Below, in pieces: positions 12,301 to 23,457 of a DNA stretch of 64,000 nucleotides. The DNA lies in assembly GCF_040115645.1 (NCBI RefSeq), contig NC_089568.1, forward strand, positions 2,871,001 through 2,935,000, written 5' to 3'. Within the stretch, counting starts at the first letter, position 1, and every line of letters starts with the position of its first letter. The notes under the pieces were generated by a model. That model worked only from the letters and a program-made list of their open reading frames with translations. It was not told the origin of the DNA and did not search any database. A program made the position numbers and the translations under genes. The DNA comes from Euwallacea fornicatus (Eukaryota; Arthropoda; Insecta; Coleoptera; Curculionidae).

Positions 12301-15300
12301 CTTCTCAATACTAAAGTTTCACGATCTTCTTCCAGAGAAAATTCTCAGCAATAGCTTGTTACTTTTCTGTTTTAATACATGTTTAATTTTTATTTAATTT
12401 TCCCTCATATTCAATATTTTCTTTATCTCTGACTTTATTTTCTTAAAATTATTTCAGGATAGTCGAACTGAGTTCGAATGCTCCAGACAAGGCTACTTTG
12501 TACATCCCCGATCCTGCAATAGGTTCTACAGGTGTGTTAAATTTGATCAGCTCACCGATGACTACAACGTATTCGAATTTGATTGTCCTGCAGGTAAAAC
12601 CTTACATATTTACCCAAATTTTACTTAAAGTCATTATTTTTATGTCCTTGACTTCAGGTCTAGCTTTCGATGAACGCGTTGAAGTTTGCGTATGGCCTGG
12701 AAGCCTTCCTCATGGTACTCCCTGTTCTGGAAGTAGTGAAATTGCTCCTGTTCCAAAAGAACGATTTGTATGCCCATCTGAGCCCGGTACAATACAATTA
12801 AAAACAAATCTCTTAAACGGACTCAATATGTTTGTTTTCGTATATAGGCTATTATCCAGATCCGGAAAATTGTCGTTGGTTCTTCGCTTGTTTAGACCAT
12901 GGAAAATCTGGACTAACTCCATATGAATTCAGGTGTCCCTTCGGCTTAGTTTTCGATGGAGAAAGATTAATCTGCGAATGGTCTTGGTTAGTGCCTAAAT
13001 GCGCCAGCGGAGCTGGCTTGGACATCTACTACTATGGAGGAGCCAATAAAGGTACCTTCAAATTTATTTTCCATCAACGTCTCCATACGTATTTCTCCAG
13101 GTTCATCAGGCCTCATTCTGCAAAACTACGATGGACTTGGGGGTTTAGGCTCCATCAAACTTGGAGGTATTGCTGGTTCCATAAACAAACCGATCTCCAC
13201 TATATACAGTAACGTTGGTATCCCCTTGAGGCCTGCATACCAAAATTCTGGAAGCTACATCGAGGGTTCAAGGCTCAGCTATAATGCTGCCCAATCCTTG
13301 CAAAATGCCGGGTTACTGAAGATTAACAATGGGGTTGTGTCTCAAATCACTCCGTCTAGTATAAAGTACGAAGGTGTGGATGGATACCAGGGAAGTTTGG
13401 CAGGGGTTGCATCCTCTACTGCAAATTACGAGGGGCAGTACCAGAGTGGAGAACTTCAAAGAAATAATGGATATTTTTATGGAGGCAGTTCGAAAAATGT
13501 TGATGGAGTCGGCAGTGGCGTGGCTGGCAGTGTTAACATCGTTGGAGGAGGCTATTCTGCTGTTGGTAAGTTTTTTTGGAAATGTAGTTTATCAGTAGAT
13601 AAGGTAACAACTGTCTTTGTTTCGTTTATGTATCAGTGTTATGTGGGAGGCATTTTAGATTGACAGATGTATAATACACTTTTGTCGTTTGCTGGCTAAA
13701 TGAAAACTAATCAAATCTAACATATTCCCAATTTCTCTCAGGCACTTTATCAGGAGTTGATGTATCTCATAATGGAGAAGGTGACATTGTTAGTTCTACT
13801 CCTTCAGTTCTTACAGTCACTGAGACTCCCGTAGCCAGACTAACTCCTATTCCTACAGTGACTGCGGTGCCAGTTCCTGGCATCAAAACCGTTGCAGGAT
13901 TCGACACCTTTCGAGGTATTATCCCTATACAAACTCCAAGAAAACTACTATGAAATCGCTTTTCCAGGAGGTGTAATCGCCAATACTCCAGAACTTCAGT
14001 ATAAAGTAAAAACTCTTGAAGATGCAGGACTTAGCAACAACATATCTACCAGTTATGTAAACTTCGTGGTAACATCACCCCATAGAGGACACCCCTACTC
14101 ACAAAATGAAGGATATATTTACAATAATCAACGAAAAGGTCTCGCTGAAGGACTTAATACTGTTAGTGTTACTACTGAAACGCCTTTTGTATCGGTGACC
14201 ACTGGAAACCCTGAGGTTTATGTATCGTCCACAGCTCAACCCGTCTCAATTCAGCAGGAGGGATATGTAAACCCCAAACCTGGCTTGATAGCAGTACACG
14301 AAACACCATCAATTATTTATAGCACTCCAAGACCTCAAGGCTATTTATTGCAAGATATTGATGACCATAAATACTCAATACAGCCTCAAATTGTAGTAGC
14401 TTCAACTCCAGCTACTCCTTCACTATCCACCATAAACTACAGACAACTCAACAATTTCAAACATCCTTCAGTAACGGTAGTGAAACCACAGATATACCAG
14501 CAACCACAACTAGTTGCTGTTTACCAGAAGCAGCCAGTGGAGGCTCCTTATACTTATCAAAGCGTGGCTCAACAGGCTGTTGGAATTACCTACGAGCAAC
14601 CACAAATTTACCAACAGTCCATCCAACCAGCAATTAGTTACATTAACCTTGCCAACAAAGCTGATTCTGATAGTTCTAATTACCAAAACGGCATTTCCGT
14701 AAAACCAAATGTGAAACTGGAAGAGACTCCAGTGGTTTACTCTACATCTAAACCTGTTGTCTATACTTATCAGAAACCTACCGTGGAGGTTTACTCAACT
14801 CCCAGACCAGCTGTAGTTTCGAGTTATTTTAATCTTGCAAATACCAAATTTACAGCGGAAAATGTAATGCAACAGCAAGATATCGACTACGGTTATCCCA
14901 GACCTTTAATCAAGTTCGAAGAAACTCCAATATTGCCGTACTCATCTTCCAAGCCTGCTGTTGTAGTTGAGAATTACAGTTACTCCAAACCCTCTGTGCA
15001 AGAAGCCGAAACCACTTATTCAACTTCTAAATCTCTTGTGGTCCAACCCGCACAAAAAGCCATAGTTTCAAGTTACTTTAATATTACAAATGCCAAAAAT
15101 ACAGCGGAAAATGCAATGCATCAGCAAAATATCGGCTACAGTTATCCTAAGCCTTCAATCCAGTTCAGTAAAATTCCAGTGGTCACGTATCAATCTCCCA
15201 AGCCTGCTGTTGTAGTTGAGAATTACAGTTACTCCAAACCCTCAGTGCAAGTAGTCGAAACCACTTATTCGACTCCTAAACCTCTTGTAGTCCAACCCAC

Positions 15301-18300
15301 GCAAGAAGCTATAGTTTCAAGTTATTTTAATATTGCAAATGCCAAAACTACAGTAGCAAATGCAGTGCATCAGAAAAATGTGGGCTACAGTTATCCCAAG
15401 CCCTCAATCAGTTTCCAGGAAACTCCAGTGGTAACGCACTCACCTCTTAAGCCTGCTATTGTAGTTGAGAACTACAGTTATTCCAAACCTTCGGTGAAAG
15501 TAGTAGAAACCACTTATTCGACTCCTAAATCGGTGGTAGTGCAACCCGCCCAACAGGCTATAGTTTCTAATTATTTTAATACTGCCTCTGCTAAAGACAC
15601 ATTAGACAATGTAGTATTACAACAAAATGCGGGCTATAGTTACCCACAACCTATAATTAAGTTTGAAGAAGCTCCTGTTTTGACGTACTCTACTCGCAGA
15701 CCTGTTGTCGAGGTGTCTACAGCTAAACCAATTGTAGTTCAACGAGGCTATAGTTACCAAAAACCTGCAGTGCAATTTATTCAGGCCTTTAATCTTGCTA
15801 CTACTAAAGCCACATCTGAGAATGTAGTACATCAAGAAAATGTGGACTACAGTTATCTGAGGCCTCAGGTGAAATTCGAGGAAACTCCGATCGTCACTTA
15901 TTCAACTTCTAAACCTGTTATTGAGGTGTCTACAGTAAAACCTGTTGTGTTTCAGCAAGGTTACAGTTATCAGAAACCTGCGGCGCAATTTGTTGAAACT
16001 CCGGTTACTTATTCGACTCCAAAAACTTTGGTAGTGCAATCCGCTAAGCCAGGTGTAGTTTCCAGTTATTTTAATCTGTCCACTGCTAAAGCTGCATCAC
16101 ATGATGTAGTACAACAACAGAGTGGGGGTTACAGTTATCCGAAACCTGAGATTAAATTTGAGGAATCTCCAGTAGCCAATTATTTCACCCCTAAACCAAT
16201 TATTCAAGTTTCTACACCCAAGCCAGTTATAGTTCAAGAAGGCTATACTTACCAAAAACCTGCAATACAATTAATTGAAACCCCAGTGACATATTCAACC
16301 GCAAAACCATATGTAATACAATCAACCAATCCAGCTGTAGTTTCTTCTTATTTCAACCTTGCCAGCCCCAAACTTACATCGAACAATGTGGTACAACATG
16401 AAGAATACAATCAACCACAATTTTCCACTAAATTTGAAGAAAAACTTACAGTTATCAACTCTACGCCGAAACCTTTTGTTAAAGCAAAAGCAATTGTAGT
16501 ACAAGAAGACTACAGTTACCAAAAACCTTCAGTGCAATTTATAGAAACTTATTCAACTACAAAGCCAGCAGTAGTGTCCAGTTACTTTAACTTAGCTACA
16601 TCACAGGCTGCAGCAGACAGTGAAGTTCAGCAACAAGAGAGCTACAGTTATCCAAAACCTTCAGTGCAATTTGAAGAAACCCCTGTTGTGACTTACGAAT
16701 CTACTTCTAAGCCTATTATTGAAGTGTCTACATATAAGCCACCGGTAGTTATTCAAGACTACAGTTATCAATCTACACCAAGACCCTTTGCAGTTCAACA
16801 ATCGGTAGGCTACAGCTATCCTAAACCATCCGTGAAGTTTGAAGAGACTCCTCAAGCAGTCGTGACCAGCTACTTTAATTTCGGAACGTCTAAAGTTAAT
16901 TCGCAAGAAAACTACAATAGGTACAGTTATACTACTTCAAAGCCTGTGAATCCTTTTCTGGAGCTTAAAGAAACTCCAGGGTTCTATTCAACACAAATTC
17001 CGGATTATGTTGTTACTACTACAGTCAAACCCAGTGTAGTCAGTTATCTTCCACCATCTACACAGAAGCCGGCAGTAGTGAGCGAGTATAATTATGTAGA
17101 TTCAACTACAAGTAAACCTGTAGCGGAACATAGACCAGTGCAATCATCAGTGGTTACAAGTTATTTCAATCTAGGAAGTATTGCCCAGGAACCTCTTATA
17201 CCATCGCCTGCTGTAATTGAGAAGAAAAAGCCCGCTATGGTTAACGATCATTTTCAGCGACAGCCAAGTAGAAGCTACAGTTATCCTAAGCCGGCAGTAC
17301 AGCTCAAACAGGAACCAGTGCAAGAAGTGAGCTTTGTAAAAAAAAATGCATATGTCACTGGGGATTATCAGCAAAATTTGCAGGAAAACTATAATTATGA
17401 GCAAAATTATAAGCATTTTGGCACAGTTGTAGTAGAAGACTACCAGATTCCGGATTATGAGAAAGTCAGGTTGGATCAAATTCAATATTATCAGCCTAAA
17501 TTGGTAGTTTCAACGACTCCAAAACCAAACTTTGTGTCTACAATCAAGAGTATTGCTACAAAGAAACTTGAACCAGTAACCCCAGCTACAGTTACTTTTT
17601 ACGATAGCAGATATACTTCTACTCCGACTGAGGAATTTATTAAAGTAAAATCGACAACTTTGGAGCCCACAAGGGAGTATTTGCCAGTTACTCCCACAGT
17701 AAAAGTTACCACTACATTATTGCCAAAAGTAGTCAAAGTTGTGGAGAACTTTGTAGCACCAGAAGTGACTACATTAGCCCGGGATTACTTGCCTGTGCAA
17801 GTGAGGACCAAAGCATCGAGGGTCGAGGTTGTTACCCCCTCCAGTGAATATTTACCTAGAAGGAAAGGAACTACCAGTACTTTAGCCCCCGAGATCACTA
17901 CGTTGATTAGAGAGTATTTGCCTGTGAGGGCTAGGGTGAAGACTACTTCAACCACTGGTGAGTGTTAGATTAGATTTAGAAGCAAAAATGTTGTAATTTT
18001 CTTTACAGAAGAGCCGTCCTACAAACCTCAAAGCATCAAAATAGTGAGACCCGTCACAGTAATCAAAACCAACGATGCGCATCCACTTCTTTCGGCCAAA
18101 TTGGGTGCGCAATGCACCTGCGTATCAAACAAACTCACTCTGCGCAGAAAGCAGAAAGTGATTGTTGTGGAGGACACAGAAAATGACGAGGATTATGACG
18201 TTGAGAGGGAGAATAAGTTGATGGAGAGATACGAACCACTGAGGGTGGTCGATATTGTTCCCACCACTCTGAGACCTCAAACGAGGAAGGTTAAAGTATG

Positions 18301-18836
18301 ATTTGAGAATGGATTTGTAATGAATATAATTATCTAGGGAATTATTTAAGGTTTATCCAATAACATCGGTAAATGAACTATTCTACCAAAGGACCACTAC
18401 AGAAGACTCAACTGTATCTGACAGAGAAATCGTCAAAGCTGTTCGCACTGGTTTGAAATTAGTGAAAGAAGCTGCAAAGGATGGTGCCAAAGAAGGTGAT
18501 TGTCAAAGTTAAAACCGAAAACTTGTAATACTCAATATTAATTTAGGTACTCAAGAGGTGCTTGCTCGCCAATATGATCGCTTTGGTTCTGGCGGTGTTC
18601 GCAGCAGGACCGAAACGTTGCAAGGAACTATCGATTGCCAAAGGGCTGGCCTGTTCAGACACCCCACACAGTGTAACAAATTCTACTCCTGTAGGTGGGA
18701 TTGCAAGAAAAACAGGTTCACGTTGCACGTGTTCAACTGCCCGGTTCACTTGACATTTGACAATACATTGGGGGCCTGCAATTGGCCAAGTCAGGGACCC
18801 GCATGCGTAGAGAATACTTTAATCACTAGCGATTAG
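3386..18836 (+). CDS. Secreted GH18-like (catalytically dead) protein with three CBM14 domains and a giant YPKP repeat
   Basis: Fourteen exons join in frame to 2311 aa: 3386-3655, 4987-5286, 9623-9852, 11348-11502, 11562-11722, 12458-12593, 12658-12786, 12848-13051, 13101-13565, 13742-13915, 13968-17957, 18009-18295, 18351-18495, 18547-18836. The ATG opens a signal peptide (LLLVLGAALCVF core, cleavage likely after VDA). Residues about 25-370 follow a GH18 barrel, with strand-like LVCYYSTVDVIDGCYCTHVI and KVYVTVSEF. The catalytic DGxDxDxE motif reads DGLELSLR (102-109), so the acid/base Glu is Arg and both later Asp are lost; hydrolysis is not expected. Two six-Cys CBM14 domains lie at about 376-435 and 455-515, and a third at about 2247-2300. 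Residues about 742-2070 are Tyr/Pro/Val/Ser/Thr repeats. The likely role is binding chitin in cuticle, tracheal lining or another apical matrix; this is inference. Introns are 1.1-4.3 kb at the 5' end but mostly 49-64 bp further on. A small GH18 exon could still hide in intron 1. Confidence 0.88.
5287..9622 (+). other. Intron 2 of the GH18/CBM14 gene
   Basis: 4.3 kb of AT-rich sequence. Short open frames on both strands near 6700-7170 have no recognisable family. ATACAAGGTGTTCCAAAC near 6740 resembles the dispersed TACAGGGTGT transposon ends. Confidence 0.6.
9853..11347 (+). other. Intron 3 of the GH18/CBM14 gene
   Basis: 1.5 kb between the donor after AG at 9852 and the ttcttag acceptor at 11341-11347. 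I see no gene or repeat in it. Confidence 0.6.
11921..11992 (-). tRNA. tRNA-Gly (anticodon UCC)
   Basis: A 72-nt cloverleaf on the minus strand. The acceptor stem GCGATGG pairs with CCATCGC, followed by discriminator A. The A box reads TGGTGTAATGG and the B box GGTTCGATTCC. The anticodon loop is CTTCCAA, giving UCC for glycine. Directly 3' on the minus strand lies an interrupted run of T, a Pol III terminator. The gene sits antisense inside intron 5 (11723-12457) of the GH18/CBM14 gene. It needs no intron and shows no broken pair, so it looks functional. Confidence 0.95.
14812..17170 (+). repeat. Coding tandem repeat, about 10 diverged units of 75-97 codons
   Basis: Inside the 3990-nt exon, each unit opens with a version of AVVSSYFNLA (near 14812, 15065, 15310, 15560, 16050, 16335, 16570, 16860 and 17150; one copy near 15785 keeps only FNLA). 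It continues through a variable stretch ending in QQ, then GYSYPKPSVKFEETPVVTY, then STxKPVVxV and YSYxKP blocks. Adjacent units near 14960-15250, 15215-15500 and 15460-15550 are close at the DNA level, suggesting recent unequal exchange, while later units have drifted. After 17640 a second short motif, REYLPV, recurs four times. Tyr is spaced regularly, almost always beside Ser/Pro/Lys-Pro, with no Cys. This composition fits an elastic or dityrosine-crosslinkable matrix segment; that is inference. Confidence 0.9.
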
Positions 18837-19160
18837 GGGAGGGGAGAAGAGTGAATGTAAATATAGTGATTCTATTACTGGAAATTTTAGTTGCCATATT
18901 TAATGATATTGCAAAATTTCTATGATATTTATTGCATTCGGATTAACAGTGTAAAAAGTTTCCTTATATGTTGTAAAATGTTTTGTATATTTTAGTCAAT
19001 TATAGTGAAGTAGAGGTAAAATAGGTTGTAAGTTATTATATGCCATGATTAATTATGATAATGTTATGAAGTTTCTTTTTCGTGACGCCGGGTCAAATCT
19101 TGAACTGGCAACACTGCAACCATCTTTTGTCACAAGTGTCATGAGGTTGTTACGTACACA
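18837..19160 (+). other. 3' flank of the GH18/CBM14 gene
   Basis: Likely 3' UTR followed by a short spacer. No canonical AATAAA is evident, though AT-rich variants occur. The next gene starts only 640 bp downstream on the same strand. Confidence 0.5.
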
Positions 19161-19168
19161 TGACGTCA
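19161..19168. promoter_or_regulatory. Palindromic CRE-like site TGACGTCA
   Basis: A perfect 8-bp TGACGTCA lies 317 bp upstream of the first ATG of the Ssk-like gene, flanked by CACATGACGTCACAGTG. It is the consensus for CREB/ATF-type bZIP factors. An 8-mer can occur by chance, so function is only suggested by position. Confidence 0.35.
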
Positions 19169-19331
19169 CAGTGAAAAGTGTCATAATAGTATCACTGTTG
19201 CCAAATTACGACATAAGTACTAAAATATTCGGATTTTTCTTTATGCGACAAATTAATTTCTTATCAAAATCCAATTGATAACAGTTGCCACGATCTACTT
19301 GATTCATTCTATATATTTACCTTTTTGGCGG

Positions 19332-19377
19332 TTATCTTATCAGCACTAGATATTTACCAATCGTAATACTTATCTTT
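19332..19377. promoter_or_regulatory. GATA-site cluster upstream of Ssk-like exon 1a
   Basis: TTATCTTATC (19332-19341) carries two inverted GATA sites, the second extended to TTATCAG. A third, CTTATCT, follows at about 19369-19375. The cluster lies about 100-146 bp upstream of the ATG at 19478. GATA factors drive midgut genes in insects, and Ssk is a midgut junction gene in flies, so a role in the first promoter is plausible. Confidence 0.45.
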
Positions 19378-19477
19378 GTTTCACCTCATTCCAGTGTGAT
19401 ACAAGTGTCACGGCGTGATAGAAACTACCAGTAATTTAAATTTTTTACCCCATCAAGAAAGTGAAACTAGTGACAAA

Positions 19478-22400
19478 ATGGCCTTAAATACTTTAACCGC
19501 GATCTTGGTGAAGCTCGTCAAATTGGTGAGTACTTGACGATGGATTTGATGATTGGCATCTGTTGTATCGATGTGGGCGTGAAGCTGTTTTGAAACAATG
19601 ATAAAATGATTACATTGGTTGGAGTGAGTAATGGTGTTTTTGTCAATTGGGATCACATCAACATGGAAAAAATTTTAGCTGCAACTCCAAAAACTAAGTG
19701 ATTATTAGAATAGGATTGATGCCAATCTCTCAATTCTCCTTTATATAGTGACTGCCAATTAGGCAGGATGGTAAATTGAATTCCAATTAAATTTACCAAA
19801 TTTACAAAGAACAGTTTTTAAATGATTGAAAAAATTAAGTCAACTCAAAATATATTCAAATTCAGAACGAATTCTTAAAAGGTACTTATTCTCTGAAGAG
19901 CTCACCATTTACGTCTCATAGTCTCAACCATCTTCGGCTTGGAAGAAACACACATTTCGTTAGTTTACATTAAAGAGGAAGATCCATGTAAAGAAAAGGA
20001 TCAATGCACTTTTCGTCTTTATCATATTCTCGCGTTGTTGAAATTTCTAATAGAATTTAATTCTTCTCCAACATATTTGAAGTTTTCCATTTTTTCGGAA
20101 AACGATTTTTACTTAATACACAGTGGTTCTTTCACAACTTTTTTGCAATTTTTCAAATAAAAGTGCCAACACGAAAAGATAGTGGCCTTTTTGGGAATAT
20201 TTTTATATATTCAGAAAGAGTGTAAGTTCCTTTTAAATCGATATGTCACAACTTGATATTTTTATTAAAATTGGCCCAAATGAAGCGTTTTTTCAAAATT
20301 TCAAGACAGCGTCACATTTTTTTAAAGCGTTACTGATTAATCTACCTTAACGACGGATCTGAGTTGTAATTTAAATACAGCTTAAATTGTGTCTTATTTA
20401 AGGTATTGCAAGATGAAATTGAAATAAAAATAGCGAAATTAAGAAATCTTACGTGATGCTGTCTTGATTTTGGAAAAAAGTATGATTTAGTTGCCATTTC
20501 AAATCCGATTTTGAACTTGTGGTGTTGCTAAGAATATACCGTTACAGTATGTCATTAATATTCAATAGTTTGGGGATAGTCTGCATTGAAAAGTTTTTAT
20601 CGAATTTTATAGATTTATCGACCATTTTGAAAGTTATGGAAATCTTCTTGAGGAACTGACTGTACTAACATGTTTATCTCTAAAAGTAGTGGCAAACGAC
20701 GCTTTCTATGTCAAGATGATTGTCTAATTTTAAAACTAATTAATGTCAATATGTAGTACAGTGCTTAATTTGGGATTTAACATAATAATTTTGCCGTCAT
20801 TTGAAGTAGAACCTGAACTTTGAAAATGGCCGGAGACAAATTTTTTTACAAACCGTCACTACGGTCAAAGATGACGTAATGTTTTTCTAAAGAAGTCTAA
20901 CGGTATGTCATAACGATCGATTTGCATTGCACTTAACTTGCAACACGACTTATTCCAAGATGGAAGTAATATACAAATGGCGGAGTTGGAAAAATACAAT
21001 GCTATTTTGTTTTTGTAAAAAATTATCCATTCGGTACCATTTCAAGTCTACATATCTACTTGCGATACACCAATGGAAAGGACATTTTATGCTTTTTGCT
21101 CCTATAATGGTGGTGTTTTTTTATTATGAACCGCAAAAAATGGAGGTTGGAAAAAGTTAGGATATTATAGGATGGGGATATTGCCAAATATAATTACGCA
21201 AATAATCATTTATTTCTAGGTCTTAAACTTTATTATTTTAATCCTTTACCGGGTGGGATTCTCTGGTGGTTTTCTGGGAGTAGGAGGAACGTGGAATTTG
21301 AACGAGGAGAAAAGCTCCGACGTAGAAATCATCGCTTCTGGGATATTTGTGGGATACTTTATATATACTGGAATATCGCTAATCAGTCTATGTTTTGCTA
21401 GCGACGAGAATAAAAGGTAAGAAATATATTCGAACAATTTTGCCGCAAAATTTGATTGCACCTCCATACAAATCGTACGATATTGACCAACAAAAATTAT
21501 GTTACCGGAAGTGGACATTAGCATTTCGCCACTGTTCTGACTCACCACGCTTCTCAGTAAACTATTTTTCCACAGGTTCGTTATTTATCTTTTATCGGGG
21601 ACTCGTCCCTTATCATTAAATTCTCGTTCCAAGTTCTCTAATCCCCGTTTACCAATCTTACATGAATGTACAGCAATAAATTTATGACACATCATTGATA
21701 TTTGCTTTGTTTATCATCGTTTCACTTTCATTGAAATTTCATATGTTCCTCCACATGTATTAAAAAGAACCTTCTCCGTAGTGTTTTATTGACTCCATCG
21801 ATTATTAAATTTTGAGTGTTATGAAACTCAAATTCAGAACTTTGAAGTGAGTCACAAATATATTTTTTACGCTTGGAAATCGTCGTGGTCTGATAAATAA
21901 TCCACGAATACAAAACAAAGCTGGTTTTATCTTATCTCTTATATCCTAATTATGTTTTATCGTGGCACTACCTACACCATTTCATATCAGACAGGTGCTT
22001 ATTGAGAGCATTATTTTCCCTGCTTTTGAAAGCCATTACGGCAATTTTAGACCTTTAGTCGTGGAAAATACTAGTGCCTGAAGATGACCAGTGTCGAAAC
22101 CGTGGGAACAGTATCTTTAAAGTTCTTGAAACTCGTAAGTTTTGCCTGATTTAGTTCCGTGTGAGTGAGTGGTTTGCTAATGGGCGTTTACTCTCTGATA
22201 AGCGAGTAGGAATAATATGATGAAAATTTTTTCAATTACTCACTCATTCGTGTAGTGTATCATGAAAGAAAATGCGTTTTTGACCATCGAGGCCTCTCCT
22301 TTTAGGCCATAAACATAATATGCCTCTATCTGTACCGCACTGGTACCGACGGTACGTTCCTAGGGGTGGGGGGCACATGGAATATGGCTGAAAATAAAAA

Positions 22401-22857
22401 TGCCGATGCTGAAATCTTCGCTTCAGGGGTGTTCATTGGGTATTTAATATATACCTTCGTCTCATTGGTGGCTTTGTGCTTTGCAGCAGGAGACCACAAG
22501 AAGTACGTTATCAATACGGAGGTGCAATCAATTAACGCTTGAAACTGATTTAAACATGTCTTTATGTTAACAGCACTTTCACGGATATTCTCATGAATAT
22601 TGTCGGGCTATTCCTCTGGATTGCGGTTGGGGCTACAGCTCTGCACTACTGGCATGGGTATTTGAGTGAGCATAAGTATACTTACGTAAATTCCGAGAGA
22701 CAGGTGAGAGCTCCATTCAAGAAGCAGGAATTTGGTTAATATTGGTGCCTTTTAGGTGGGTTTGGCGTTGGGGTCGCTTTGTGTGCTCAATGGGGCGGTT
22801 TACCTGGTGGACAGCGTGATTTCAGTAATATTCCTAATAAAAGCTAAACTCCAATGA
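19478..22857 (+). CDS. Ssk: Snakeskin-like four-span membrane protein, isoform a (exons 1a-2a-3-4)
   Basis: Exon 1a 19478-19525 (MALNTLTAILVKLVKL) and exon 2a 21220-21416 end in phase 2. They fit, in phase, the exons at 22574-22703 and 22756-22857, giving 158 aa. Exon 2a encodes the end of span 1, the hallmark loop FLGVGGTWNLNEEK and span 2 (ASGIFVGYFIYTGISLISL). Shared exons 3 and 4 give span 3 (IVGLFLWIAVGATALHYWHG) and span 4 (LGSLCVLNGAVYLVDSVISV). Length and four spans match Ssk, a core protein of smooth septate junctions in gut and Malpighian tubules. I find no separate exons 3-4 between 21417 and 22083, so this 5' half must either splice over exons 1b-2b into the shared 3' half or be a truncated duplicate. 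The family call is firm; the isoform structure is inferred from phase alone. Confidence 0.7.
19526..21219 (+). other. Ssk: Intron 1a of the Ssk-like gene
   Basis: 1.7 kb, AT-rich, with no exon or recognisable transposon. Confidence 0.6.
21927..21936. promoter_or_regulatory. GATA pair upstream of Ssk-like exon 1b
   Basis: TTATCTTATC, the same 10-mer as at 19332-19341, lies 157 bp before the ATG of exon 1b (the other copy lies 146 bp before the ATG of exon 1a). A further TGATAA at about 21890 and TTATC at about 21957 lie nearby. The match in sequence and distance suggests that the promoter was duplicated along with exons 1 and 2. Confidence 0.45.
22084..22857 (+). CDS. Ssk: Snakeskin-like four-span membrane protein, isoform b (exons 1b-2b-3-4)
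   Basis: Exons 22084-22134 (MTSVETVGTVSLKFLKL), 22306-22502, 22574-22703 and 22756-22857 join to 159 aa, close to the roughly 160 aa usual for Ssk. Exon 2b has exactly the length (197 nt) and phases of exon 2a, and I count 38 identical residues of 65 between them, including the FLGVGGTWN loop. Spans lie at about 10-28, 58-80, 85-107 and 128-152. The N terminus is cytosolic and short, as in the family. In flies Ssk works with Mesh and Tsp2A at smooth septate junctions that seal the gut epithelium. A canonical AATAAA follows at about 23190. This isoform needs no exon skipping and is the safer model. Confidence 0.88.
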
Positions 22858-23189
22858 AGACAAAACTATCTCGTCTTCTAGTCATCATCTCCTTTGTATT
22901 TTAAGTTGATATTTTTGGGTTTAAACTTGAATCTTTAACAATAGTGCAAACGCGACCAAATCACTGAGTTTTCTGTGCAGCTTCAGCTCTCAGAAGAAAA
23001 ATTCAAAAATTAAGAATGAAAAAATGACATACTTATTTGTATTTTTCTATTGTAAAAACATTTACTATTTATATAAAACTATCAGTGAAATGCGTAATGT
23101 TAGTTTTAAAGACCAGATGTGCTATTTGTAGTTTTTTATTCTATGTAGTGTAAAGTAATGAACAAACATAATTTTTAAGATACCCTTAG

Positions 23190-23195
23190 AATAAA
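23190..23195 (+). other. Poly(A) signal AATAAA of the Ssk-like gene
   Basis: The first canonical AATAAA downstream of the stop at 22857, giving a 3' UTR of about 350 nt. Confidence 0.45.
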
Positions 23196-23457
23196 CTCAC
23201 ACCATGATTGGCCATCATTTAATAATGTTTAAAAGAATTAATCATTAATTTTATAGTTATTATTGTAACCTGTTAGCTTCCTGATGTTTCTTTCGCCGAC
23301 TAAAGTATTAAATGGGCAATTATCAATACCCTACAGAAGACATACCGAGTGGTTCGTATGTTAGAAAATTTAATTAAATTCAGCTGCACGCAATAATTAG
23401 TTAAATTTTAAAGAATGCAGCCTTTATGTCAATCCAACATTTTAAATACTTTAAATT

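Noticed and set aside
15617..17485. Several antisense open frames of 66-104 codons in the giant exon
   Set aside because: They are mirror frames of the Tyr/Pro-rich repeat and have no splice sites or family.
21417..22083. Search for separate exons 3-4 for the Ssk-like 1a-2a half
   Set aside because: No sequence resembling IVGLFLWIAVGATALHYW or the fourth span is present on the plus strand.
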